This document shows positions 25,831-35,918 of a stretch of 42,093 nt of DNA, piece by piece. The position numbers and the translations under genes are program-made. The stretch comes from an uncultured Alphaproteobacteria bacterium (GTDB lineage Bacteria > Pseudomonadota > Alphaproteobacteria > RF32 > CAG-239). The notes under the pieces are model-generated. The model saw nothing but the letters and a program-made list of their open reading frames with translations, ran no database searches and was not told the origin of the DNA. Each line of letters begins with the position of its first letter. Within the stretch, counting starts at the first letter, position 1. The stretch is from the NCBI GenBank assembly GCA_945835885.1, contig CAMAJR010000006.1, positions 1 to 42,093 of the forward strand, read 5' to 3'.

Positions 25831-27087
25831 ATGACACAATTCAAATCGGAATTTTTAAACATAATGAGCGAGCGCGGTTTCTACAATCAATGCACTAACG
25901 AAGAGGGCTTTGACGCTTATCTCTGCGAATGCGAAAAAGCAGGCAAACCGGCGGTCGGTTATTTGGGTTCCGACCCGACAGGCGACAGTTTGCACGTCGG
26001 ACATATTGTGCCGCTGATGATGTTGCGTTGGTTCCAAAAATGCGGGCATAAACCGCTGACATTGGTCGGCGGGGCAACGGCGCGTATCGGCGACCCGTCC
26101 GGCAAAGATAAACTCCGCCCGTTTTTAGATGAAGCGACTTTGGCGCACAATGTTGTCGGTTTGAAAAAATCTTTTTCTAAATTTTTAAAATTCGGTGACG
26201 GCCCGACCGACGCTTTGATGGTGGATAATTGGGATTGGTTTAAAGACATTAATTATCTTGAGTTTTTGCGCGATATCGGCACTTGCTATTCGGTCAACCG
26301 TATGCTCACGATGGACAGCGTTAAAAGCCGTCTGGAGCGCGAACAGCCGATGTCGTTTTTAGAATTTAACTATATGCTGTTGCAGGGCTACGATTTCTGC
26401 GTGTTGTTGCAAAAATATAACTGCCGCGCTCAAATTGCCGGTGCCGATCAATGGGGCAATATAACCTCCGGCACAGAACTCGGACGCCGCCGCTATGATA
26501 CTGAATTATTCGGTTTTACCAGCCCAATTATTACCGACTCGGCAGGCAAAAAAATGGGAAAATCCGAAGGCAACGCCGTGTGGATTAACGAGGATAAATT
26601 GCCGGCTTATGACTATTATCAATATTTCCGTAACATCGGTGATGCTGAAGTCGGCAAATGCTTGCGCATTTTTACCGACTTGCCGATGGACGAGATTTAT
26701 CGCTTAGAAAAGTTGCAAGACAAAGAAATCAACGAGGCCAAAAAGATTTTGGCGTTTGAAGCCACCAAGATTTGCCGCGGTTTGAGCGAAGCGCAATCAG
26801 CGCAGGAAACTGCCGTTAAAACATTTGAACAAGGTGCCGCCGGTGATGATTTGCCGACTTTGAGTGCCGATTTGAAAGCCGGTATCGGGGTGTTGGACGC
26901 GTTTCTGCAAATTGGATTTGTGGAAAGCAAGGGCGAAGCGCGCCGTCTGATTAAACAGGCCGGCTTAAAAATTAACGGCAAACCGGTTACCGATGAAAAT
27001 TATGTGATTACCACGGCCGACATCGTGGACGGTGCGGTTAAAATTGCTCAGGGCAAAAAGAAATTCGGCTTATTGAAAAGTGCATAA
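25831..27087 (+). CDS. tyrS: Tyrosyl-tRNA synthetase
   Basis: 418 residues; charges tRNA-Tyr. The class I signature HVGH is at 55-58 and the KMSKS-type loop KMGKS at 241-245. A C-terminal S4 RNA-binding domain (about 350-415) follows. Length is normal. AAAGGA precedes the ATG. It is transcribed away from anmK, as in many alphaproteobacteria, and ends in a hairpin shared with trxA. Confidence 0.97.
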   Translation: MTQFKSEFLNIMSERGFYNQCTNEEGFDAYLCECEKAGKPAVGYLGSDPTGDSLHVGHIVPLMMLRWFQKCGHKPLTLVGGATARIGDPSGKDKLRPFLDEATLAHNVVGLKKSFSKFLKFGDGPTDALMVDNWDWFKDINYLEFLRDIGTCYSVNRMLTMDSVKSRLEREQPMSFLEFNYMLLQGYDFCVLLQKYNCRAQIAGADQWGNITSGTELGRRRYDTELFGFTSPIITDSAGKKMGKSEGNAVWINEDKLPAYDYYQYFRNIGDAEVGKCLRIFTDLPMDEIYRLEKLQDKEINEAKKILAFEATKICRGLSEAQSAQETAVKTFEQGAAGDDLPTLSADLKAGIGVLDAFLQIGFVESKGEARRLIKQAGLKINGKPVTDENYVITTADIVDGAVKIAQGKKKFGLLKSA

Positions 27088-27115
27088 ATATTGTTGATAG
27101 CACAAAAACACAAAA

Positions 27116-27139
27116 GCCGCCGAATTTTCGGCGGTTTTC
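27116..27139. terminator. Bidirectional terminator between tyrS and trxA
   Basis: CCGCCGAA (27117-27124) pairs with TTCGGCGG (27127-27134). It is flanked by AAAA on the left and TTTT on the right, so it can end both convergent transcripts. Confidence 0.85.
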
Positions 27140-27156
27140 GTGTTTATGTATATGTT

Positions 27157-27474
27157 TTATTTATACGACTGAATCCAGTCCTGAATGTTTGATTGCGTCG
27201 TCAAACCGACCTTCACGTCAACCTGTTTGCCATCTTTGAACAAATACATGGCCGGAATACTGCGAATCCCGAGTTGACCGGCAATTTCAGGTGAATCGTC
27301 AACATTCATCTTATATATTTTGACATCGTTACCGATTTCATTATCAATCGCTTCCAAAATCGGACCGAGCTGACGGCACGGGCCGCACCATTCTGCCCAA
27401 AAGTCAACAAGCACCAAGCCCTTAGCGTTCAAAACATTTTCGCCGAATTGGCTGTCTGTAATAGGTTGTGTCAT
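27157..27474 (-). CDS. trxA: Thioredoxin
   Basis: A 105-residue cytoplasmic disulfide reductase with the WCGPC active site (C30, C33) and the cis-Pro segment RSIPAMYLF. The ATG at 27474 has AAGGAGAAT before it; the longer frame to 27504 was rejected. It follows addA after 86 bp. addB-addA-trxA is a common alphaproteobacterial order, which supports both calls. Confidence 0.96.
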   Translation of the reverse strand: MTQPITDSQFGENVLNAKGLVLVDFWAEWCGPCRQLGPILEAIDNEIGNDVKIYKMNVDDSPEIAGQLGIRSIPAMYLFKDGKQVDVKVGLTTQSNIQDWIQSYK

Positions 27475-27560
27475 TTTATTCTCCTTTTTATTAAATTGTA
27501 GCACAGATATATTATTTTTTTTATCATATTAAAGATAATCAAAATAATTACAACACTTTT

Positions 27561-30500
27561 TTATGCCACACGCATCAAACGTGTTTCGTTGGTCCACAAA
27601 ATATAGGTTTCAACCGGCTTTTGCGGATAAACTTTTTGCATCAGTTTGGCGTATGCCGCAAGTTGTTTGATGTATTGTTTCGGCGTGTGCGCCACATCTT
27701 GCGCCGGCGGTTGATTGGTTTTAAAATCGACGATTTTTACCTTGTCAGTCAATACGATTAAGCGGTCGATTTGCGCCGAAATGATTTTTCCGTCAACTTC
27801 GCCCACAACCGGAACTTCCGCACGCGAATCGACGCCGAAAATATCGGAGAACTCCTCTTTGGCCAAAGAATTAAGCACTTCTTGTTTAATTTGCGCACAA
27901 TCTTCAGCCGAAAATTCCGTGGCATTTTTTTGTAAATACGCATCGAGAATCGCCTCTTTATCTTGGGCTTCCGACGGCAAAAATTGTAGCAATTTATGAA
28001 TTAAAATGCCGCGCCGATAATAGAAGCCGTTATTTTTAAGCGGTGAAATCGAATCCGGTTTTTCTTCGCTTTCATCATCGTCTTTAGACGGTGTATACGG
28101 TTTTACCAAATCGTTTTCGTGATTGGTGATGTTTTCGTCTTTCCACACCGGAAAGTCATATTCGCCTAAAACAAATACGGACTTTTTCTTTTCTTTTTTT
28201 GCCACATATTCCGGTGTTTCTTGAACAATTTCCGTATTTAATTCGGCCTCATTGCCACCGAGTGCCCTGCGACACAACTCATACCATGCGCTTGGTTTAT
28301 CCTCTTTTTTATCTTCTTTTTTATCATCGTTGTTTTTCTTTTCTTTTGTATCTTTTTGAACATTTTTATGCGCGCAAATGAAAAGTTGGTCTTCCGCACG
28401 AGTCAGCGCAACATAAAGCAAACGCCTGTATTCTTCAATTTCTCCCAAATAAATTTTATCCTTAACAGCCGTGCAATTTTCGTCATAGGCCGCCGCATTC
28501 ATCGGATAATATGCAAACTCCTCATCAGACAACAGCTTTTGTTTGCGACTGTCTGACGGCATTTTTAGCGTATCCGGCAAAAAAACAATCGGTGCCTGCA
28601 AGCCCTTCGAGTGGTGCACCGTCAACAAGCGCACAGCATCGGTTTCAGCTTCGTCGCTTTCACGCTTGATTTCTTTTTCGCTTTGTCCGAACCAAGTAAT
28701 AAAACCGCGCAAACTCGGAATTTGTCTTTGTTCATAGTCAAGTGTCATATTGATAAATTCATCGAGAGTATCTTCAACTTCCGGTCCCATTCGAGCAATA
28801 AATTTGCGCCGTCCGCCCAATTTTGTCAGCACAAAATTGAACATTTCATACGGACGAATATGATCAAGATTATCCAAAAGCGTCTTAAGTGTTCCGAATA
28901 TATCTCGACACCGTTCATCACCGCTCGCTTTTATTCTATCCCAGAGTTCTTCGCCTTTTTCGCGTTTGTAACATAAATCTTCAAGCAATTGAGAATCTAT
29001 TGAAAACAGTGGCGAAGTGAGAACTTCGGCAAGCGACAAACTGTCTTGCGGAAAGAGTAAAAACTTGCCTAAAGAAATTAAATCCTGCACCGCAATTTCT
29101 TTAGAAAGCATCATTCTGTCGGCACCTGAAATAGCAACATGTTCTTTTTCACACGCCCGAATGAACTCCGGCACAAATGCGTTTCGCGTGCGCACCAAAA
29201 CCATAAAATCACGATAGTGAAGCGGCTTTGCGGTATGTTTGCTGTCATCAATCATTTTGCGAATCCGTCCGGCAATAATGCGTGCCATTTGTGTTTCTAC
29301 CGCTGTTTTATTCTCGCGTTCCATCGGTGGCTCCCAGTGCTCGTAATTTTCCACCGTTTTAGCTTTTTCAACCTCAAGCACCGGCAAAATTGTGATTTTT
29401 CCGTATTCTCCGGCACGCACCGGCACATGCTTTAATTCTTTGCCGTCCGACACCACACCGTTCGCTGCCTCTTTGGTTGCAAAAATTCGGTCAACCGCTT
29501 CCAAAACGGCAGGAGCCGAGCGAAACGAAAACTTTAAATCAACCGTTTCAAATTTTTTATTTGCATCGGCGGCTTTATTCTTAAATTTTTTATACATTTC
29601 ATCAAACTTTGTCGGGTCTGCGCCCTGAAAGCTGAAGATAGATTGTTTGCGGTCACCCACCACAAAAATCGTGCGGTTTTGCTTACCGGCACTTTCACCG
29701 CTGAAAAAATCCTCACACAAACTGTCAATAATTTTCCATTGTTCGGGCGATGTGTCTTGTGCTTCATCAACCAAAATATGGTCTATTCCACCGTCAAGTT
29801 TATACAAAACCCATTGACGTGCACTTGAATCTTCCAACAATTTCATTGTTTTATAAATCAAATCATTGAAATCCATACAAGATTTAATGTGTTTGTATTG
29901 CTCGTAACGTTGGTCAATTTCGCTCACAATCGTAAAGGCCGCTTTTGTAGATTGAAACAAGCGCAATTTTTGCAACTTTTCTTCATACACAACCAAACGG
30001 TCGCGCTCTGTTTGCAATCGAGGCAGCAGTTCCGAATCCGCCGTTTTAGCATCTTTTGTGGCTAAACTTCCGTCTTTCCGCGGTTCGTTGGCTGTTGTAA
30101 AAAAGCACGATTTATAGATTTCATAATCCTCTGTTTGAAAATCTCTTTCTATCACTTCTCGGCAAGATTTGACTTTAGATGTATCCGTAGCTTTTGCGCT
30201 GTGCGACCAAGCGTTGATATTAGCCAAAACTTCATCTTTGCGATCACGGACCGAAGTCATAAATTCGGTTTTAATACTCTCTTCCGTTTCTTCCGGCTTC
30301 ACTTGGAGTTTTGCCGCAACCGCATTCGTAAAGCCGGAAAGTGTTTTGTATTTCTCTATCATTTCCATCATTTCACGGCGTTTTTCCGTAATACTTTTAA
30401 GCATATTCGGAAAAGTCGTTTCCGACATATTTTCCGCAAAATAATCTATGGCGGCGCTCAGTTCCGTATTACCATTATGGTTTTCTTTCAGCAAAATTTC

Positions 30501-31025
30501 ATTTTTGATTTGCGTCAGCGCGTTTTTCGATTCTTCATCTTCAAGCACTTCAAAATAAGGCGATATACCGGCTTCAAGCGGAAATCGCTTTAAAACGTCG
30601 GTGCAAAAGCTATGTATGGTCTGAATCTTAATTCCGCCCGGTGTATCCAAAAGTTTGGCAAACAATTTGCGCGCTTTTTCCGTATATTGTTGATAACGCT
30701 TGGCATCATTTTTAATGTCATCACCGAGCAATTTTATCAAATCCGCTTCAAGTGCCGCGTCATCTTTTACCGTCCACGAGCTCAAACGCTCGGAAACGCG
30801 AGAGTTCATTTCTACCGCCGCCGCTTTTGTGTATGTCAAACACAAAAGACGAATCGGTTCTACGCCGTCAAGCAACAACCGTAGCACCCTGTCGGTAAGA
30901 ACTGTGGTTTTTCCCGTGCCGGCAGAGGCCTCTACCCACACCGACTGTTGAGGGTCGGCAGCAAGACGTTGCTCTATTGTTGCCTCTCTTTCGCGTTCTT
31001 TTCTGATATTTTCGTATGGTCCCAT
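27561..31025 (-). CDS. addA: AddA, helicase-nuclease subunit of double-strand break repair
   Basis: 1154 residues. It forms AddAB with the next gene upstream and resects DNA ends for RecA. A UvrD-type helicase has Walker A EASAGTGKT at 33-41 and the DEAQD box near 420. A C-terminal RecB-type nuclease carries D1100 and K1102 (VDFKT). A lysine/aspartate-rich low-complexity linker (near 900) separates the domains. GGAGAA precedes the ATG, which lies 3 bp after the addB stop. Confidence 0.95.
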   Translation of the reverse strand: MGPYENIRKEREREATIEQRLAADPQQSVWVEASAGTGKTTVLTDRVLRLLLDGVEPIRLLCLTYTKAAAVEMNSRVSERLSSWTVKDDAALEADLIKLLGDDIKNDAKRYQQYTEKARKLFAKLLDTPGGIKIQTIHSFCTDVLKRFPLEAGISPYFEVLEDEESKNALTQIKNEILLKENHNGNTELSAAIDYFAENMSETTFPNMLKSITEKRREMMEMIEKYKTLSGFTNAVAAKLQVKPEETEESIKTEFMTSVRDRKDEVLANINAWSHSAKATDTSKVKSCREVIERDFQTEDYEIYKSCFFTTANEPRKDGSLATKDAKTADSELLPRLQTERDRLVVYEEKLQKLRLFQSTKAAFTIVSEIDQRYEQYKHIKSCMDFNDLIYKTMKLLEDSSARQWVLYKLDGGIDHILVDEAQDTSPEQWKIIDSLCEDFFSGESAGKQNRTIFVVGDRKQSIFSFQGADPTKFDEMYKKFKNKAADANKKFETVDLKFSFRSAPAVLEAVDRIFATKEAANGVVSDGKELKHVPVRAGEYGKITILPVLEVEKAKTVENYEHWEPPMERENKTAVETQMARIIAGRIRKMIDDSKHTAKPLHYRDFMVLVRTRNAFVPEFIRACEKEHVAISGADRMMLSKEIAVQDLISLGKFLLFPQDSLSLAEVLTSPLFSIDSQLLEDLCYKREKGEELWDRIKASGDERCRDIFGTLKTLLDNLDHIRPYEMFNFVLTKLGGRRKFIARMGPEVEDTLDEFINMTLDYEQRQIPSLRGFITWFGQSEKEIKRESDEAETDAVRLLTVHHSKGLQAPIVFLPDTLKMPSDSRKQKLLSDEEFAYYPMNAAAYDENCTAVKDKIYLGEIEEYRRLLYVALTRAEDQLFICAHKNVQKDTKEKKNNDDKKEDKKEDKPSAWYELCRRALGGNEAELNTEIVQETPEYVAKKEKKKSVFVLGEYDFPVWKDENITNHENDLVKPYTPSKDDDESEEKPDSISPLKNNGFYYRRGILIHKLLQFLPSEAQDKEAILDAYLQKNATEFSAEDCAQIKQEVLNSLAKEEFSDIFGVDSRAEVPVVGEVDGKIISAQIDRLIVLTDKVKIVDFKTNQPPAQDVAHTPKQYIKQLAAYAKLMQKVYPQKPVETYILWTNETRLMRVA

Positions 31026-31028
31026 TGT

Positions 31029-33950
31029 TTATTCTCCGCCAAATCCGCTTCCCGAATCGGAATGTGTTCCCCATTCTTCGATGCGAGAAAGATGGTCATA
31101 ATCCGAATAATCCCCCACGCTGCTCGGAGTCGGTTTGACCAAATAAGTTTGTTTTTCACTATCATATAAGTTGATTAATTTTTGCACCGCTGTTTGAATA
31201 ACATCCATCGCCTTTTTGCTCTCATCGGCATCGGTTGCATTGAATTTATCGCGAAATGCCCAATATTGAAAACTCTCGATTTCCGCTGCATCGACTTCTG
31301 CATAACCGCCGCTTTGCGCAATCAGCCCCTCTATCGGCAACTGCGGCGCTTTACCGCTTGTCATCGCCTTAACGCTCTTGTCTTTTCCGGTTTTATAATC
31401 CAAAATGTTTAACCGCTTGCTTTTCAAAACATCAATTCGATCCGCCTTTCCGGTTATTTTAAAATCACCCAACCGGCTTTGCATAACCATACTCCCGTCA
31501 ATTTCGTTTTGAATTTCAGATACGGACGGACGATATGATTGTTCTTTTTTGACAACCCAATCCATCATACTTTCAAAGCGTGGCCACCAAAAAACCATTG
31601 TTTCTTCCGGCACATTATTTTCGGCAAATTTTTGCCGTCCGAGTCCTAATAAAATCTCGCGAGCAACTTCCGGCTCCGGATAAAAATCAGTATGATACTT
31701 TTCATTAAATTCTTTTAAGACTTCATGCACAATGTCGCCGTAATTATAAGCTTGTTTCGGCGTATCCAAATCATCAAGCGGAAACAGCGACAAAATATAT
31801 TTTGCATAAATCAAATACGGGTCACGCATCCATTTTTCAATGTTGGTTGCCGACATCTCACGCGGGCGGCGTTCCAACAACGGGCACGGAGCCGGTGCGG
31901 CAATCGGTTTATATTCGACATCTCTGTCCAAATATTTTGCCCAATAGGCGTATGGCTTTTGATAAATAAACGCAAAAGCATCGTCTTGTGTTCCGAAATT
32001 TGCCGTCAAAACCGTTTCAAACCGTAGCCACCACCGTGATTTATTAACAGGATTCCCGTCCACTTTTTTAGCGCGCGTTAAATAGACCTGCGGCGCGTTC
32101 ATTAAATGTGCGAAATCCGCAGCTGCCACTCCGATTTGTCTTTCCGAAGCCGATAAGCCGAATTTTTCCTTCATTGAGCGTGACATCCACATATCCGCCT
32201 GCGGTTGATTCGGCCACATTCCTTCATTTGTTTCGCCGATAATCGTCACATCAAACTGGGTTAAACGCGCTTCAATCGGACCCAAAATCTTGACACGCGG
32301 GTGCGTGCCGTAACGTTTACGCACACTTTGTTCCATCAGTAAAGTCGTCAAAAAACCACCGTAATCATTGACTTTGACAGTGCCTAACGCAGCGCTTTTC
32401 GGCACAAAATCGCTTATCCAGTTTGCCGCAACTGTGCCGTCATCACCGCGCCATATCAATTGTGCACCGCCTTTAATGTCTGTGTCAGCCAAATTTTCGG
32501 CAACCTTAATATGCGTTTCGAGAATTTGTCGTAAATCGGCTTGCGGCTGATTATAAATATCCGTAAGCGGCTGCAGTTTTTCTCGAAAGACATTCAAAAA
32601 CTTCGCCACATGTTTTTTCAAAACCTTATTCTTTCGCCACGCATATTCGAGTGCCGTTACTCTGCGGACAAATTTATCGCGACGCATTCCGCAAGCTGTG
32701 AACGGATGTTTCATCAAGGCAATAATTGCCGTTTGCGAATCGTTTTCAACCGCCTCCCAAACTAAGCGTAAGAAAATACCGACTTGCGTTAAAGCAAGCG
32801 GACGACCGGCGGAATCGTCGGCGTTAATATCCCATTTTTGCAATTCGGATACCACGCGCCGTGACAAATTGCGGTCCATCGTAACCAATGCAGCCGTTTT
32901 TTCAGGATTTTCCGAATCTTCCAGCGTTTCGCGGATTATCAGTGCTATTGCCTGTGCTTCTTGCCGTAAATCGTCGCAATTAATCAAACAAATATTATCA
33001 AAATCAGATTTCGGCAACGGACACTCCGATAATTTGCGCCATTTATTCGATGTTTCCGCCGGCCGCATAATTTCTGAAACGATTTTTTCGCGTGACGGAT
33101 TTTCATACCCCAAATTTGTTACCGAATCGCGTGAAATATTAAGAAACTCAAGCAATTCTTTCAGCTCATATTGCGGATGATTTTCATCAATTTTTTCCCA
33201 ATCGGAATCATCTAAATATTTATCAACCCCATAAAGAAAAACTTCGCCGTTCGACAAATTCAGCACTGTTTGCACCAATTCTTTCATAATCGGAAATGCC
33301 GCCGTTGTGCCGGCCACGACAATTCTTTGCTTTGTTTGGCTTTGCCGCCACAATTCCATTTCTTTCCTTAACAAATCGTTGCGACGAACAACACTGTCGG
33401 ACATTCCGTTTTCTTGTAATATCTTCGGCCAATATTCCATAATGATTTGCAATAGCATTAAAGTTTGTTTCCAGTGTATGGCATATTCGTCGCCGACTAA
33501 TTTTTTTAAATCATTCAAATCACATTGTTCATTATATGCCGAATCCATAAGCTGTGAAAGATTTTGCGCCAAAGCATACGCTTGCGCCAACGAAATTTTA
33601 TCTAAACCAAGTTCTGATTTTTTCATAATCAGACGCATCAGTTGCAAAATCTTATCCGTCGAATCGACTGCCGGAAGCAAATCTGCCAAAACTGATGCGT
33701 CATTGGTTAAGAATACCTCGTCTTCATCGGCTTCGGCAATCGGGCGAACTTGCGGCAGAATAGTCGGTTTTAAGTCGTGTTGACGCACAAACGCATCTAT
33801 CAAACTTTGACACGCACGCCGATTCGGCAACAAAAACAGCACATTCGCCAAACCGTCCGGATTGTCTGAAAATTCATTAAGATAACGCCGAGCCAACACA
33901 TCAACAAACGAAGCGCCGGCATTGATGTTGTAAATTCTTTTTGCAGTCAT
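31029..33950 (-). CDS. addB: AddB, nuclease subunit of double-strand break repair
   Basis: 973 residues of the alphaproteobacterial AddB type. The N-terminal helicase-like part is degenerate (no clear Walker A), as expected for AddB, which recognises Chi-type sequences rather than unwinding. The C-terminal PD-(D/E)XK nuclease shows D851 and K853 (LDYKTGK). AGGA lies before the ATG. It is 9 bp after rdgB and 3 bp before addA. Confidence 0.93.
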   Translation of the reverse strand: MTAKRIYNINAGASFVDVLARRYLNEFSDNPDGLANVLFLLPNRRACQSLIDAFVRQHDLKPTILPQVRPIAEADEDEVFLTNDASVLADLLPAVDSTDKILQLMRLIMKKSELGLDKISLAQAYALAQNLSQLMDSAYNEQCDLNDLKKLVGDEYAIHWKQTLMLLQIIMEYWPKILQENGMSDSVVRRNDLLRKEMELWRQSQTKQRIVVAGTTAAFPIMKELVQTVLNLSNGEVFLYGVDKYLDDSDWEKIDENHPQYELKELLEFLNISRDSVTNLGYENPSREKIVSEIMRPAETSNKWRKLSECPLPKSDFDNICLINCDDLRQEAQAIALIIRETLEDSENPEKTAALVTMDRNLSRRVVSELQKWDINADDSAGRPLALTQVGIFLRLVWEAVENDSQTAIIALMKHPFTACGMRRDKFVRRVTALEYAWRKNKVLKKHVAKFLNVFREKLQPLTDIYNQPQADLRQILETHIKVAENLADTDIKGGAQLIWRGDDGTVAANWISDFVPKSAALGTVKVNDYGGFLTTLLMEQSVRKRYGTHPRVKILGPIEARLTQFDVTIIGETNEGMWPNQPQADMWMSRSMKEKFGLSASERQIGVAAADFAHLMNAPQVYLTRAKKVDGNPVNKSRWWLRFETVLTANFGTQDDAFAFIYQKPYAYWAKYLDRDVEYKPIAAPAPCPLLERRPREMSATNIEKWMRDPYLIYAKYILSLFPLDDLDTPKQAYNYGDIVHEVLKEFNEKYHTDFYPEPEVAREILLGLGRQKFAENNVPEETMVFWWPRFESMMDWVVKKEQSYRPSVSEIQNEIDGSMVMQSRLGDFKITGKADRIDVLKSKRLNILDYKTGKDKSVKAMTSGKAPQLPIEGLIAQSGGYAEVDAAEIESFQYWAFRDKFNATDADESKKAMDVIQTAVQKLINLYDSEKQTYLVKPTPSSVGDYSDYDHLSRIEEWGTHSDSGSGFGGE

Positions 33951-33959
33951 TTTAAAATC

Positions 33960-34553
33960 CTATAAAGAAGTAAGGTATTCCTTAAATTTTTGCATCGCAC
34001 GTCCGCGGTGCGAAATTTTATTTTTATCATCTTTACTCATTTGTGCAAAGCTGACATCACATCCGTCAGGCACAAACAAAGGGTCATAGCCGAATCCCTG
34101 CACGCCCGCCATTTTGGTTTGCGCAATCGTGCCGTCAACACGTCCCTCAAACAGCTTATATTCGCCGTTCGGATACGCAAGTGACACCACGCACGAAAAG
34201 TGTGCCTTACGGCTTTTATTTGCGCTTTTTTCCATTTCTGCGAGCAATTTATCCATACCCTTATTAAAATCACGGTCGGGCGCGTAACGGGCCGAATATA
34301 CCCCGGGCGCGCCGTCAAGCGCATCGACACACAAGCCGGAATCGTCGGCAATACACGGCAAACCGACGGCTTTTGCTATGGTTTGCGACTTAATCAACGA
34401 GTTTTCGGCAAAAGTTGTGCCGTTTTCTTCAACATCAGGCAAATCCATATCGACCGCTGACTTAACCTTAATGCCGAGCGGCGCCAACATTTGTTTGATT
34501 TCCGCTATTTTACCGGCATTATGACTGGCAAAAATAAGTTCCTTTATTTGCAT
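33960..34553 (-). CDS. rdgB: RdgB, XTP/dITP pyrophosphatase (HAM1 family)
   Basis: 197 residues; removes inosine and xanthosine triphosphates from the nucleotide pool. FASHNAGKIAEI near the N-terminus, DDSGLCVDALDGAPGVYSAR in the middle, and FGYDPLFVPDG with SHRGRA at the end are the family signatures. GGGGGA precedes the ATG, which begins immediately after the rph stop codon. Confidence 0.97.
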   Translation of the reverse strand: MQIKELIFASHNAGKIAEIKQMLAPLGIKVKSAVDMDLPDVEENGTTFAENSLIKSQTIAKAVGLPCIADDSGLCVDALDGAPGVYSARYAPDRDFNKGMDKLLAEMEKSANKSRKAHFSCVVSLAYPNGEYKLFEGRVDGTIAQTKMAGVQGFGYDPLFVPDGCDVSFAQMSKDDKNKISHRGRAMQKFKEYLTSL

Positions 34554-35264
34554 TTATTCCCCCAACACTTTTTTCTGTGCTTGTATAATTTGATGTATCC
34601 CTGATTTTGCTAAACGGAAAAGTTCATTAAACTCGGCTTCGTTAAAGGTTGCGCCTTCGGCCGTTGCCTGAATTTCAACAATCCGTCCGCTTTCAGTCAG
34701 CACAAAATTGGTATCGGCATCGGCGTGCGAGTCCTCGGCATATTCCAAATCAAGCACCGGCTCACCCTCAAAAATACCACACGAAACAGCCGCCACATAT
34801 TCTTTAATAGGGTTACGCGCAAGCTCGCCCTGCCGCACCAATTTCTGCATAGCTATATATAACGCCACAAATGCGCCAGAAATTGACGCAGTTCTGGTTC
34901 CGCCGTCGGCTTGCAACACATCGCAATCTATTTGCACGCACATTTCAGGCATAAGTGTTAAATCGGTCACGGCTCTGAGCGAACGGCCGATTAAGCGTTG
35001 GATTTCGTGCGTTCTGCCGCCGACACCTTTGGTTTCGCGCGCGACTCTTGTTTGTGTTGCACGCGGTAACAAGGCATATTCGGCAGTTATCCAGCCGCGA
35101 TTTTGCCCTTTAAGCCACGCCGGAACGCTTTTATCAACACTGGCCGTGCATAAAACGTGCGTATTACCGCATTTAATCAGACACGAACCCTCGGCATAAA
35201 GATTAACATTCGGAATGATTTCCAACGGGCGCATCTGCTCCGCCGTTCTGCTGTTCGGGCGCAT
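34554..35264 (-). CDS. rph: RNase PH
   Basis: A 236-residue phosphorolytic 3' exoribonuclease that trims tRNA and rRNA ends. RPNSRTAEQMRPLEI, GQNRGWITAEYALLP and DCDVLQADGGTRTASISGA are diagnostic. The ATG at 35264 is chosen because GGGAGGGAAA precedes it; the frame extends to 35318 without homology. It overlaps the end of aroK by 62 bp, and the rph-rdgB order is common. Confidence 0.96.
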   Translation of the reverse strand: MRPNSRTAEQMRPLEIIPNVNLYAEGSCLIKCGNTHVLCTASVDKSVPAWLKGQNRGWITAEYALLPRATQTRVARETKGVGGRTHEIQRLIGRSLRAVTDLTLMPEMCVQIDCDVLQADGGTRTASISGAFVALYIAMQKLVRQGELARNPIKEYVAAVSCGIFEGEPVLDLEYAEDSHADADTNFVLTESGRIVEIQATAEGATFNEAEFNELFRLAKSGIHQIIQAQKKVLGE

Positions 35265-35826
35265 TTTCCCTCCCTTTTTTCTTTTCGATTTTATGATAAA
35301 ATTTGTTAATGGCGGCAATCACATGACGCACGGTATTTTCCACCCGTTCATCACGCGTTTCCACCACAATATCGGCCTCGGAATAATACGGATACTCTTC
35401 CGTAATATACCTTTGCAACTTGTTTTTAACGGTTTCGTTATCGCCAAGCAAAAACGGACGGCGCGTGCGACCGGCAGTGCGATGATAAAGCGTGTTAATA
35501 TCGGCTTTAAGCCATATTGTCAGCGCATTTTCCTTAGCCAATGTGCGTGTCTGCTCTGCCACAAACGAACCGCCGCCCGATGCTAAAACACACGGTGCAC
35601 CTTTCAGCAAGCGTTTCATCACCCGTTCTTCGCCGGCACGATATTCTTGTTCGCCGAAACATTTTAATACATCAACCAGTGAAAGTCCGGCTGCTTTTTC
35701 AATTTCCTGATCACCATCGACAAACGGCAAAGAGAGTTTGCGCGCCAACCGCTTACCAACGCTTGTTTTACCGCTTCCCATCAACCCGACCAGCAATATT
35801 ATTTTATTTACTTGAGGCATTTTCAT
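35203..35826 (-). CDS. aroK: Shikimate kinase with a polar C-terminal tail
   Basis: 207 residues. It phosphorylates shikimate in aromatic amino acid synthesis. The P-loop GLMGSGKT is at 14-21; FVDGDQEIE, a variant FGEQEYRAGEE, SGGGSF and RRPFL follow. The last 30 or so residues (KKKGRENAPEQQNGGADAP...) are beyond the usual end and run 62 bp into rph in another frame. aroB, the usual partner, is absent. No strong ribosome binding site is seen before the start (ATG 35826 or 35820). Confidence 0.93.
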   Translation of the reverse strand: MKMPQVNKIILLVGLMGSGKTSVGKRLARKLSLPFVDGDQEIEKAAGLSLVDVLKCFGEQEYRAGEERVMKRLLKGAPCVLASGGGSFVAEQTRTLAKENALTIWLKADINTLYHRTAGRTRRPFLLGDNETVKNKLQRYITEEYPYYSEADIVVETRDERVENTVRHVIAAINKFYHKIEKKKGRENAPEQQNGGADAPVGNHSEC

Positions 35827-35848
35827 TTTTTATTACCATTCTTAACTA

Positions 35849-35877
35849 TTGACCTTACGATATAACCTTGTTAATAT
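35849..35877 (+). promoter_or_regulatory. Probable sigma70 promoter of the xerD run
   Basis: TTGACC (35849-35854) and TAATAT (35872-35877) are spaced 17 bp, about 40 bp before the small membrane protein gene. Confidence 0.65.
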
Positions 35878-35918
35878 ATAATCAATATTTTTTTCGCATA
35901 TTATAAAAGGAAAATAAA

